Shown in pieces: positions 20,702 through 27,876 of a stretch of DNA of 27,876 bases. The DNA lies in assembly GCA_905212635.1 (NCBI GenBank), contig CAJMFH010000034.1, forward strand, positions 1-27,876. The letters are read 5' to 3'. The position numbers and the translations under genes were made by a program. How positions within the stretch are numbered: the first letter of the stretch is position 1; every line of letters begins with the position of its first letter. The stretch is from an uncultured Lachnoclostridium sp. GTDB taxonomy: Bacteria; Bacillota; Clostridia; Lachnospirales; Lachnospiraceae. Below the pieces are notes generated by a model, which was given only the letters and a program-made list of their open reading frames with translations, was not told the origin of the DNA and did no database searches.

Positions 20702-22438
20702 TCAGCCTGCAAACTGACTATTATATAATGTAGCATAGAAACCGTTTTGTTGCAAGAGTTGTTCGTGATTTCCCTGCTCAATAATATGACCATCTTTCAT
20801 AACCAGGATCACATCTGCCTCCTGAATCGTCGATAAACGGTGGGCTACGATAAAACTGGTGCGGCCCTGCATCATTTTTGAAAATGCCTGTTGAATATGA
20901 ATTTCTGTTCGCGTGTCGATGGAAGACGTTGCTTCATCCAAAATAAGCATCGGTGGCAGGCAGAGCATGACTCTCGTGATACAAAGAAGCTGTTTCTGGC
21001 CCTGAGAAAGACTTCCGCCGTCTTCTCCGATCACTGTATCGTATCCGTTTTTCAAACGTTTGATAAAGCTGTGGGCGTGGCTTGCCTTTGCCGCTGCGAT
21101 CATTTCCTCTTCGGTCGCATCCGGTTTTCCCATGCAGATATTTTCGCGGATGGTTCCCTGACGAAGCCATGTTTCCTGTAAAACCATACCGTAGTTGGCG
21201 CGCAGACTGTGTCTCGTAATCTCCTGAATGTCTTTTTTGCTTACGCGAATCGTACCGGAATTGACATCATAAAAGCGCATCAGCAGATTGATCAACGTCG
21301 TCTTTCCACAGCCGGTCGGTCCGACGATGGCAATTCTCTGTCCCGGTTTTACCGACAGATTCAGCTTTTCGATCAATTTCTGATCGGGTTCGTAGGAAAA
21401 ATAGACATCTTCCAGATCGACTTCTCCGTTCGCCTGTTCAAGGACAACCGCATCTTCTGCATCCTTTGTCTGGGATTTTTCTTCAATCAGTTCAAAAATT
21501 CGTCCTGCGCAGGCAATCGCATTCTGCAATTCCGTAACGACGCCGGAAATCTCATTGAACGGTTTGGTATACTGATTTGCGTAACTCAAAAAGCAGGATA
21601 ACTGTCCTACTGTAATTCCACCATGGATAGCAAAAATCGCTCCGGAGATACCGACTCCGGCGTAAACCAGACCATTGACAAAACGCGTCGCCGGATTGGT
21701 AATAGACGAGAAAAAGATTCCCTTTAATGAACATTTGCGGAGTCTTTCATTGATCTCGTCAAACTGTTCTTCCGCTCTTTTTTCATATCCAAAAGCTTTT
21801 ACCACTTTCTGGTTGCCAAGTGTCTCCTCAATGAGTGCGGTCTGCTCACCGCGCGTCTCGGACTGCAGTTTGAACATTTCATACGTCCGCTTTGCGATAA
21901 AACTTGCCACAAAGAGCGAAACCGGCGTGATAACAACAACGACAAGGGTAATGCTGACATTGACACTCAGCATAAAAAGCAGTGTTCCGAGGATAGTGAT
22001 GATTCCTGTAAATAATTGGGTGAATCCCATCAAAAGTCCGTCCGCAAACTGATCGACGTCTGCAATCACACGGCTTACGATCTCACCATAAGAATGTCCA
22101 TCCAGATATTTCAGCGGAAGATCCTGCAATTTTTCAAACGCTTCGCTCCGGATATCACGAATGACATTGTAAGTAATTTTATTGTTGCACACATTCATGA
22201 TCCACTGCGCCGCCATCGTGATCGCTATGGCAATGGCAATCTTCATAAGGATCTGTGTAATTTTTCCAAAATTTACCTGTCCCGGCCCTACGATCACATC
22301 GACTGCGTTACCGGTAAGGATTGGGACATACAGCGTCAGTGCGACCGTGATGACGGCAAGCACCAATGAGCAGATCACGTAAAAGGAATATTTCTTAATA
22401 TAACGAAGGACTTTTTTGATTGTTTCTTTCTGGCTCAT
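20702..22438 (-). CDS. ABC exporter half-transporter with canonical ATPase site residues (heterodimer partner B)
   Basis: This 578-aa protein has six membrane helices (about 1-320) and an NBD (about 335-575). Walker A is GPTGCGKT, Walker B ends in LDEATSSID with the catalytic glutamate, and the switch histidine is in VAHRLST. The signature is LSQGQ instead of LSGGQ. The ATG directly follows the TAA of the partner gene, with AAAGGAGGG in that gene's end, so the two are made together. Combined with the partner, which lacks the glutamate and histidine, this gives one active and one degenerate ATP site, as in TM287/288-type heterodimeric multidrug exporters. Substrate unknown; the neighbouring sulfotransferase lipoprotein suggests export or xenobiotic handling. 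Confidence 0.94.
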   Translation of the reverse strand: MSQKETIKKVLRYIKKYSFYVICSLVLAVITVALTLYVPILTGNAVDVIVGPGQVNFGKITQILMKIAIAIAITMAAQWIMNVCNNKITYNVIRDIRSEAFEKLQDLPLKYLDGHSYGEIVSRVIADVDQFADGLLMGFTQLFTGIITILGTLLFMLSVNVSITLVVVVITPVSLFVASFIAKRTYEMFKLQSETRGEQTALIEETLGNQKVVKAFGYEKRAEEQFDEINERLRKCSLKGIFFSSITNPATRFVNGLVYAGVGISGAIFAIHGGITVGQLSCFLSYANQYTKPFNEISGVVTELQNAIACAGRIFELIEEKSQTKDAEDAVVLEQANGEVDLEDVYFSYEPDQKLIEKLNLSVKPGQRIAIVGPTGCGKTTLINLLMRFYDVNSGTIRVSKKDIQEITRHSLRANYGMVLQETWLRQGTIRENICMGKPDATEEEMIAAAKASHAHSFIKRLKNGYDTVIGEDGGSLSQGQKQLLCITRVMLCLPPMLILDEATSSIDTRTEIHIQQAFSKMMQGRTSFIVAHRLSTIQEADVILVMKDGHIIEQGNHEQLLQQNGFYATLYNSQFAG

Positions 22439-24160
22439 TTAGCGTCCCTCCTTTCCAAATTGTGATTCGTAAATCTCCTGATAGACCTCACAGGACTTCA
22501 ATAATTCTTCGTGGGTTCCCTTCCCTGCCATCTCGCCATCGTCTAATACCAGAATCTGGCCTGCATGAAGGATCGATGCCGCCCTCTGCGACACGATGAA
22601 AATGGTCGTTTCCGGGAAACTCTTTCGCAGCCCCATACGAAGCGCCGCATCGGTCGCATAATCCAGCGCCGAAGAACTGTCATCCAGAATAAGGATTTCC
22701 GGCTTTTTCACAAGCGCTCTGGCAATCGTCAGACGCTGTCTCTGCCCACCGGAGAAATTGCGGCCTCCCTGCTCCACTTTGGCATCCAGACCATTTTCTT
22801 TCTTTTTCACAAATTCTTCTGCCTGCGCCACTTCCAACGCCTTCCACATCTCTTCTTCCGTCGCGTCCTCTTTGCCCCATTTCATATTGGAACGGATCGA
22901 CCCGGAAAACAGAACCGCCTTTTGCGGCACAACAGCAATTTTCTCACGGAGTTTGTCAAGCGAATAATCCGCGATATCTTTTCCCACGATTTTTACCTGA
23001 CCGCTCGTGCAGTCGTAAAATCTAGGAATCAAATTTACGAGAGAGGTCTTTCCGGAACCGGTTCCTCCGATCACGCCGATCATCTGCCCTTTCTCTGCCG
23101 TAAAGGAAATGTCCGTCAGGGATTCCTCGCCGGCACCGGCATAACACAGACCGACATGTTCAAATTTTACTTCTTCCGGATTTTGTTCTACAGCAGTAGT
23201 GTTTCCATCTTTCATGCTTGAACTAACTTCAAACACATCCTGCACTCGGTTTCCACAAGCGATGGCTTTTGTCACAGTTATGATCAGATTGGCAAGTTTG
23301 ACAAGCTCTACCAAAATCTGTGACATATAGTTTACCAGTGCGACAACCGCTCCCTGTGTCAGGATTCCGGCATCGACGCGAAGCGCTCCCTGCCAGATGA
23401 GCGCAATGATCGCGCCGTTGATGATGACATACGTAAGCGGATTCATCAGCGCTGAGAATCTGCCGACAAACATCTGTATTTTATTCAATGCCACATTGGC
23501 ATCTTCAAACTGTTCTTTTTCTTCTGCTTCTTTATTAAAGGCACGAATCACGCGGACACCGGTAAGATTTTCTCTTGTAATACCAAGCACGCGATCAAGA
23601 CTCGCCTGCACCTTTTTATACAATGGAATACTGATGAGCATAACGCCAAATACGACGATTGACAACAGCGGAATTGCCACGACAAAGATAAGCGCCGCCT
23701 TTACATCAATGGTAAATGCCATGATCATCGCACCAAATACGATAAACGGAGAACGCAGAAACAATCGCAGTACGAGATTGACGCCGGACTGGATCTGGTT
23801 GATGTCGCTTGTCATCCTCGTGATCAGGCTTGTTGTACCGAGCGTATCGATTTCTGTATACGAGAGGGATTCGATATGTTTAAACAGCGCCGATTTTAAT
23901 TCGGTTGAAAATCCGACTGCTGCCTTTGCCGCAAAATACTGCGCCGTAAGTGACGACGCAAGTCCCACGACACCAAGCAGCACAAGCACAGCACCCATCC
24001 ACAATACATGCGGTGTATCCTGCCTTGCGATACCCTTGTCAATAATCGATGCCATAACAAGCGGCACGAATAATTCAAACGATGCCTCCAATAACTTGAA
24101 CAATGGCCCAAGCACCGACTCTTTCTTATAATTTTTTAAATATGTGAGTAATTTCCACAT
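22439..24160 (-). CDS. ABC exporter half-transporter with degenerate catalytic residues (heterodimer partner A)
   Basis: This 573-aa protein has six membrane helices (about 15-310) and an NBD (about 330-565). Walker A is GGTGSGKT and the signature NFSGGQRQRL is canonical, but after Walker B the catalytic glutamate is aspartate (ILILDDSSSALD) and the switch histidine is glutamine (IVSQRAAS). These are the same two changes seen in the degenerate half of TM287/288-type heterodimers. A Q-loop (VVPQKAVLFSGSIR) is present. It follows the arylsulfotransferase gene by 22 nt, with AAGGAG before the ATG, and is followed with no gap by its partner. Confidence 0.94.
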   Translation of the reverse strand: MWKLLTYLKNYKKESVLGPLFKLLEASFELFVPLVMASIIDKGIARQDTPHVLWMGAVLVLLGVVGLASSLTAQYFAAKAAVGFSTELKSALFKHIESLSYTEIDTLGTTSLITRMTSDINQIQSGVNLVLRLFLRSPFIVFGAMIMAFTIDVKAALIFVVAIPLLSIVVFGVMLISIPLYKKVQASLDRVLGITRENLTGVRVIRAFNKEAEEKEQFEDANVALNKIQMFVGRFSALMNPLTYVIINGAIIALIWQGALRVDAGILTQGAVVALVNYMSQILVELVKLANLIITVTKAIACGNRVQDVFEVSSSMKDGNTTAVEQNPEEVKFEHVGLCYAGAGEESLTDISFTAEKGQMIGVIGGTGSGKTSLVNLIPRFYDCTSGQVKIVGKDIADYSLDKLREKIAVVPQKAVLFSGSIRSNMKWGKEDATEEEMWKALEVAQAEEFVKKKENGLDAKVEQGGRNFSGGQRQRLTIARALVKKPEILILDDSSSALDYATDAALRMGLRKSFPETTIFIVSQRAASILHAGQILVLDDGEMAGKGTHEELLKSCEVYQEIYESQFGKEGR

Positions 24161-24182
24161 GCTCCTTTTCTTCCTTTCCGTC

Positions 24183-26174
24183 TTACTTCACAGTAACTGA
24201 CTGCTCCGTGTCTATCCATTTTCCTTCGTAATAAAGATAAATATGATACGTATCTTTCTCCATGCCGGAAAGCGGGATGGCAATCGCATAACGCTGATTT
24301 TTCTTTTCCTTCATTCCCTTTCCTGCACTGCTGTAATCCATCTGATAGCACTTTTCTTTTCCAGAAAATTCCAATTTCGAAACTGTATGATCGTTTGCCG
24401 TCATATAAAGCATCGACTGATAAAGTTCAAAGGATACCTTCACTTTTTTCTTTTCTGCCTTCTGCACCGCCGATTCCTTTTTCTCTTTTGGCGCCTGAAG
24501 CGTACCAAGGATTACGTCACTCTTTTCCGGCATTGCCATGCTGAGATCTTTCCAGTTGAATGTCATCTCATAGCCGCGGTAAAAATATTTTTTCGTCGAA
24601 TATTGATTGAGTACGGCTCCGGTCTTGTAATCATATTCATAGATCATACCCTTCTGCCCCTGAATGAGCGGATACAGATATCCGCCAAATGAGAACATGC
24701 GGTTTTTGTCTTTGTCATAGGCACAGTTCGAAGTAATGATCGATTTCACGCTTTTAAACAGCTTATCCTGGCGCACCGTCATTTTCTTTTCATTGATCGT
24801 ATAAACTGATACATAAGAATTGGAATCGCCGTCCCAAAAATCGACTTTCCGCTTGGTCTGCCAATGATTGTCATACAGCATGACGTGAATCGTATCCGGA
24901 TCTCCATCCAGATCATATGGGATCTCATAGACACTATGCTGCTGGAAATGCCATTTGATACTGCCCTGCGGCTTCAGCACCAGATCTTCCTGCTCCGTTC
25001 CTTCAAACATCTCCGGATTTGCAAGGATCCATTTAATCTTCTTCGTATCCCAGTCCACTTTTACCGCTGAATGCAGATTTCGCGGCGAAAGCAGGACACT
25101 GTGGTCTTCTTCTTTATAAGAAACGGTATTCAAATGCGCCCAGTCCACTTTATTTCGATAGGTCTTATCAAAAATCTCTTTCATGTCCAGTTCTTTTACC
25201 GTCTCTCCGGTCTTTCGGTCAATCTCAAGGACAACATCTTCGGTATGCCCCGCGATCGAACTTGACAATACAAATAAATTGCCGCCCGGCTCTTTTTCAA
25301 TCACCTCATGGTGGATTCCGTTTTTCACATAATACTGGCGGTAGATCCGTCCGAGATAATCCATTTCATACATCGAAGTCGTATGCGGTTTCTCTTCCGT
25401 CGGTGTCTCCGCCTCATCCGTCTGATAGATCAGCCGCTTGTCCGCAAGCGGAAATACGCCGTAAGACCCTGTCGTCATCGTAATATACCAGCGGATATCT
25501 CCCGCCTCGTCATAAGCAAATGGATATTTTGTCGTCTGACCGGAAAGAATGGTCAGCGCATAGGCAGATGCCTCTCCTTTTTTCTCCACTTTGACCGCAT
25601 CCTTTAATTCCTTCGGAAGCGGCTCTGTCTGAATGGTTACCGTCTTTGTCTTCTTTTTCCCATTTTTATCTACACAGGAAAGCCGAACCTTATTTTTTGC
25701 ATCCGGATACAGTCCGACAACCGGGATCCGATGCATCTTCGTCTTTTCGAATTCTGCGCTGATATCTGTCTCTTTTGTTTTTCCTTCGACCGTCATCGTG
25801 ACTTTGCAGGCCGACTCCGTCTTAAACAAAAGATACGCCGTGAGTGGCGAATTTCCATACGGATTCAGAAGAACCGCCGGATTTTCCCACGTCGCGTTTC
25901 CCGAATCCAACATTTTTTGGATTTCTGCATCCTTTTTATAAGAAGCATCCAGTCGCGACTTCTTTGTCTTTATTGTATCCGATACTGCTTTCGGTCCGGA
26001 ACGCTCGCCCAGCACCTCTGTATTCTGTGTTTCCTGCTGGCTTACAACCTTTTGTTCTACACCTGTCTCATCCTGTTTTTTCCCGCAGGACGAAAGCGGC
26101 AGTGCCATAATTCCTGCCAATAAAAATAAACCAGTACAATGAAGGATCTTGTTCCATTTTGTCGTTTCTCTCAT
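24183..26174 (-). CDS. Arylsulfotransferase (AssT-like) lipoprotein
   Basis: This 663-aa protein has a lipoprotein signal (lipobox LSSC, C30), an acidic linker and an N-terminal beta domain (about 95-185), then a beta-propeller-type catalytic domain (about 200-560) and a beta-rich C-terminal domain. AssT enzymes move sulfate between phenols through a sulfohistidine, without PAPS. Candidate active-site residues are H288/H289 (NGIHHEV), H347 (DWAHLNTV), R365 (SPRNLHSAVKVD) and H413 (FQQHSVYEI); which one is the nucleophile is inferred from alignment by eye. It would sit on the outer face of the membrane. It has its own promoter with a palindrome, heads the run with both ABC genes and probably nadA, and its ATG follows AGAGGA. 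Confidence 0.9.
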   Translation of the reverse strand: MRETTKWNKILHCTGLFLLAGIMALPLSSCGKKQDETGVEQKVVSQQETQNTEVLGERSGPKAVSDTIKTKKSRLDASYKKDAEIQKMLDSGNATWENPAVLLNPYGNSPLTAYLLFKTESACKVTMTVEGKTKETDISAEFEKTKMHRIPVVGLYPDAKNKVRLSCVDKNGKKKTKTVTIQTEPLPKELKDAVKVEKKGEASAYALTILSGQTTKYPFAYDEAGDIRWYITMTTGSYGVFPLADKRLIYQTDEAETPTEEKPHTTSMYEMDYLGRIYRQYYVKNGIHHEVIEKEPGGNLFVLSSSIAGHTEDVVLEIDRKTGETVKELDMKEIFDKTYRNKVDWAHLNTVSYKEEDHSVLLSPRNLHSAVKVDWDTKKIKWILANPEMFEGTEQEDLVLKPQGSIKWHFQQHSVYEIPYDLDGDPDTIHVMLYDNHWQTKRKVDFWDGDSNSYVSVYTINEKKMTVRQDKLFKSVKSIITSNCAYDKDKNRMFSFGGYLYPLIQGQKGMIYEYDYKTGAVLNQYSTKKYFYRGYEMTFNWKDLSMAMPEKSDVILGTLQAPKEKKESAVQKAEKKKVKVSFELYQSMLYMTANDHTVSKLEFSGKEKCYQMDYSSAGKGMKEKKNQRYAIAIPLSGMEKDTYHIYLYYEGKWIDTEQSVTVK

Positions 26175-26197
26175 AATGGTCCTCTTTTCTCATTTTT

Positions 26198-26225
26198 ATT
26201 GTACTAGTTTAAACTATATTGGCAA
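26198..26225 (-). promoter_or_regulatory. Promoter of the arylsulfotransferase operon with an internal palindrome
   Basis: On the minus strand TTGCCA (26225-26220), 16 nt, TACAAT (26203-26198). Between the two lies the perfect 12-bp palindrome TAGTTTAAACTA (26205-26216), a position where a dimeric repressor would block RNA polymerase. A MarR-like fragment upstream of the MATE gene makes that family a candidate, but this is inference. Confidence 0.65.
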
Positions 26226-26253
26226 AGAAATCAACCTTTACTGCAATTAAAAT

Positions 26254-26344
26254 GTAACTATTAGGACCACTGTGCAGAAAACAATGTTTCTTACGTGCGA
26301 GCACGACGATCCATTGTTTTTGCACAGCGGTCGTGAATAGTTAC
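26254..26344. repeat. Full palindromic intergenic repeat element (91 bp)
   Basis: The two arms start GTAACTATT and end AATAGTTAC. Within them CTGTGCAGAAAACAATG on the left faces the complement of CTGTGCAAAAACAATG on the right, and the tip is GTGC-GA-GCAC. Pairing is near perfect over about 40 nt per arm. It abuts the TAA of the MATE gene with no spacer and ends before the arylsulfotransferase promoter. A half-copy lies after pgi (14881-14933). It encodes no protein. It may act as a terminator for the MATE gene or be a small non-autonomous mobile repeat. Confidence 0.82.
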
Positions 26345-27676
26345 TTAAAAATAATGATATTGCTTCCGTTTACGCACGAGACAGATCAATGTCACGCACA
26401 AAGTAAGGATTTCTGCCACAAATACAGCACCCCAGATCCCGTCAATTCCTAAAAACATCGGCATGAGCAGTACGGCTGCAATCTGAAATACCAGCGTTCT
26501 TAAAAACGATATGAGTGCCGATAACAATCCATTGTTTAATGCCGTAAAAAAGGAAGATCCATAAATATTAAACCCATTGACCAAAAAGGCAAGGCAGAAA
26601 ATACGGAAGCCATGTTTTGTCAACTCAAATAAATCCGGGTCATAGCCGACAAAAATACGTGCCAGCGGCGAGGCGATCAGCTGTGCCAGAGCCAATAAAC
26701 CGATTCCCCACACTCCGATCATTTTAAGACTTTTGGTGAGCAGATTCTTCAATTCATCTGAATTTCTTGCTCCATAATGATAACTGACGATCGGCGCACT
26801 TCCGATGGAATACCCAAGAAAAATCGCTATAAAGATGAAATTGACATACATCAGGGTTCCATAGGCTGCCACTCCGTCTTCGCCTGCAAAATGCATGAGC
26901 TGGAAATTAAACAGCGTATTGACAACGGAACTTGACAAGTTTGTCATCAATTCCGACGATCCATTGGTACACGTTTTGCCAAGGATATTCCAGTGCAGTC
27001 TGGCCTTTCCCAGCCGGAACGGGCTGGTATTTTTTCTTCCAAAATATAACAATGGAAGTAGTCCTCCGACGCACTCTCCACAAACGGTAGCAAATGCAGC
27101 ACCGGCAAGTCCCCAGCCAAATACGGCAATAAACAGAAAATCAAGGATCATATTTGTCACACCGGCAAGCACAATCACCGTCAGCCCCAGTTTCGGTCTT
27201 TCTGCGGTTACAAAGAAACATTGAAATACATTTTGCAGCATAAATGCCGGCATCGATATAAGGATAATTCTTCCATACAAAATACAATTGTCAAGCAGTT
27301 CTCCCGTCGCTCCGAGTGCACTACTCACCTGCTTTGTCAATAATATTCCGACAATCGCCAACACAATTCCTCCAACAAGAGTGACATAAACAATCATGGA
27401 AAAATATTCATTGGCCTTTTTCTTTTTTCCCTCGCCAAGTGTCTTTGCCACGATCGCGCTTCCACCGGTTCCCATCATAAATCCCAGCGCCGACATCGCC
27501 ATAATAAACGGCATGATCAGATTCAAACCGGCAAACGCCGTTTTTCCCACGTAATTTGATACAAACAGTCCGTCTACCACGCCATAAATGGATGTAAAAA
27601 TCATCATAATAATGGATGGCAGTACAAATCGTATTAATTTATGATACGTAAAATGTTCAGATAACTGAATTTTCAT
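26345..27676 (-). CDS. MATE family efflux transporter
   Basis: The ATG at 27676 (MKIQLSEHFTYHKL, 443 aa) follows AAGGAG by 9 nt and gives the normal MATE length. The longer reading to 27835 translates another gene's region in the wrong frame. About twelve membrane helices are seen in two related halves, with the N-terminal signature YGVVDGLFVSNYVG, the following TGGSAIVAKTLGEGKKKKA loop, and the equivalent second-half start SELMTNLSSSVVNTLFNFQL. MATE carriers use Na+ or H+ gradients to export cationic drugs or metabolites. It lies directly downstream of a MarR-like fragment, overlapping its end, which suggests MarR-type control. The substrate is unknown. Confidence 0.94.
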   Translation of the reverse strand: MKIQLSEHFTYHKLIRFVLPSIIMMIFTSIYGVVDGLFVSNYVGKTAFAGLNLIMPFIMAMSALGFMMGTGGSAIVAKTLGEGKKKKANEYFSMIVYVTLVGGIVLAIVGILLTKQVSSALGATGELLDNCILYGRIILISMPAFMLQNVFQCFFVTAERPKLGLTVIVLAGVTNMILDFLFIAVFGWGLAGAAFATVCGECVGGLLPLLYFGRKNTSPFRLGKARLHWNILGKTCTNGSSELMTNLSSSVVNTLFNFQLMHFAGEDGVAAYGTLMYVNFIFIAIFLGYSIGSAPIVSYHYGARNSDELKNLLTKSLKMIGVWGIGLLALAQLIASPLARIFVGYDPDLFELTKHGFRIFCLAFLVNGFNIYGSSFFTALNNGLLSALISFLRTLVFQIAAVLLMPMFLGIDGIWGAVFVAEILTLCVTLICLVRKRKQYHYF

Positions 27677-27876
27677 TGTCTTTTTCTCCTTTTCTACTAT
27701 TGTCGTACATATTTTTCCGCATTTCGTCCCGGTATCTTCCAAAGGTTTCCAGCATGGTCTCAGATTCTTCCCCGCCAATCGCAAGAAATGCGGCATTTTC
27801 TGCCTCGATAACCGGATAGATCGTAAACGCTCCATAGTCCGTACATTGTCATCCCTCTATTTTTGTGCAACAATAG
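27657..27876 (-). pseudogene. MarR-like regulator C-terminus with apparent frameshift, cut by window edge
   Basis: On the minus strand one frame (CTA TTG TTG ...) reads LLLHKNRGMTM, like the wing of a MarR winged helix. The expected continuation TDYG, IYPVIEAENAAFLA and RYRDEMRKNM is found only in another frame, which has a TGA just upstream. A single-base change near 27843-27853 would join the two into a normal MarR end, finishing at TGA 27659-27657, 20 nt inside the MATE gene. It may be a real pseudogene or a sequencing error. The N-terminal part lies beyond the window. Confidence 0.6.

Noticed and set aside
22565..23221. Plus-strand ORF of 218 aa antisense to ABC exporter partner A
   Set aside because: It lies entirely within a certain coding gene on the other strand, with no start signal or recognisable motif.

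Overview
The window looks like a chromosomal segment of a low-to-mid GC Gram-positive Clostridia, most likely Lachnospiraceae. The grounds are AGGAGG-type ribosome binding sites, sigma-A promoters of the TTGACA/TATAAT type, the kinds of protein encoded (a RsiV-like anti-sigma factor, a PrcB-type lipoprotein, an arylsulfotransferase lipoprotein, AEC and MATE carriers), and tRNA genes without an encoded CCA. Genus cannot be decided from the sequence alone.

Positions 1-9351 are almost all minus strand. Two tRNA-Ser genes (GGA, cut by the window edge, and TGA) share one strong promoter. A long housekeeping run is transcribed towards them: an exported 854-aa protein, cdd, an RsmF-like rRNA methyltransferase, a YcxB-like membrane protein, tsaE, tsaB, a small zinc-ribbon protein, rnz, a single-pass membrane protein and tsaD. 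Internal promoters are visible before the ycxB-like gene and before the zinc-ribbon gene. tsaB, tsaE and tsaD give three of the parts needed to make t6A on tRNA, and rnz processes tRNA 3' ends, so the theme is tRNA maturation.

Positions 9352-15170 hold an unknown 128-aa gene, a membrane c-di-GMP phosphodiesterase with a ruined GGDEF motif, a PrcB-type lipoprotein, an AEC carrier, pgi with a structured leader, and a tRNA-Trp with its own promoter and terminator.

Positions 15170-17400 are the accessory part. They contain an XRE-type DNA-binding protein with six 26-residue tandem repeats, a downstream HExxH zinc-protease-like gene, and a compact convergent locus that looks like a type I toxin-antitoxin pair: a 36-aa membrane peptide whose leader can mask its own Shine-Dalgarno, and a counter-transcribed RNA. 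A remnant of a surface-protein repeat lies just before the next operon. The XRE-repeat/protease pair is the best candidate here for an undescribed system.

Positions 17399-19687 (minus) form an ECF sigma factor, RsiV-like anti-sigma and peptidoglycan deacetylase operon with an ECF-type autoregulatory promoter, which suggests a lysozyme-response module. Positions 19689-27876 (minus) hold nadA, a heterodimeric ABC exporter, an arylsulfotransferase lipoprotein, a MATE carrier and a frameshifted MarR-like fragment: a sulfation/efflux cluster whose promoter carries a palindrome suited to a repressor. A palindromic intergenic repeat abuts the stop codon of both the MATE gene and pgi.
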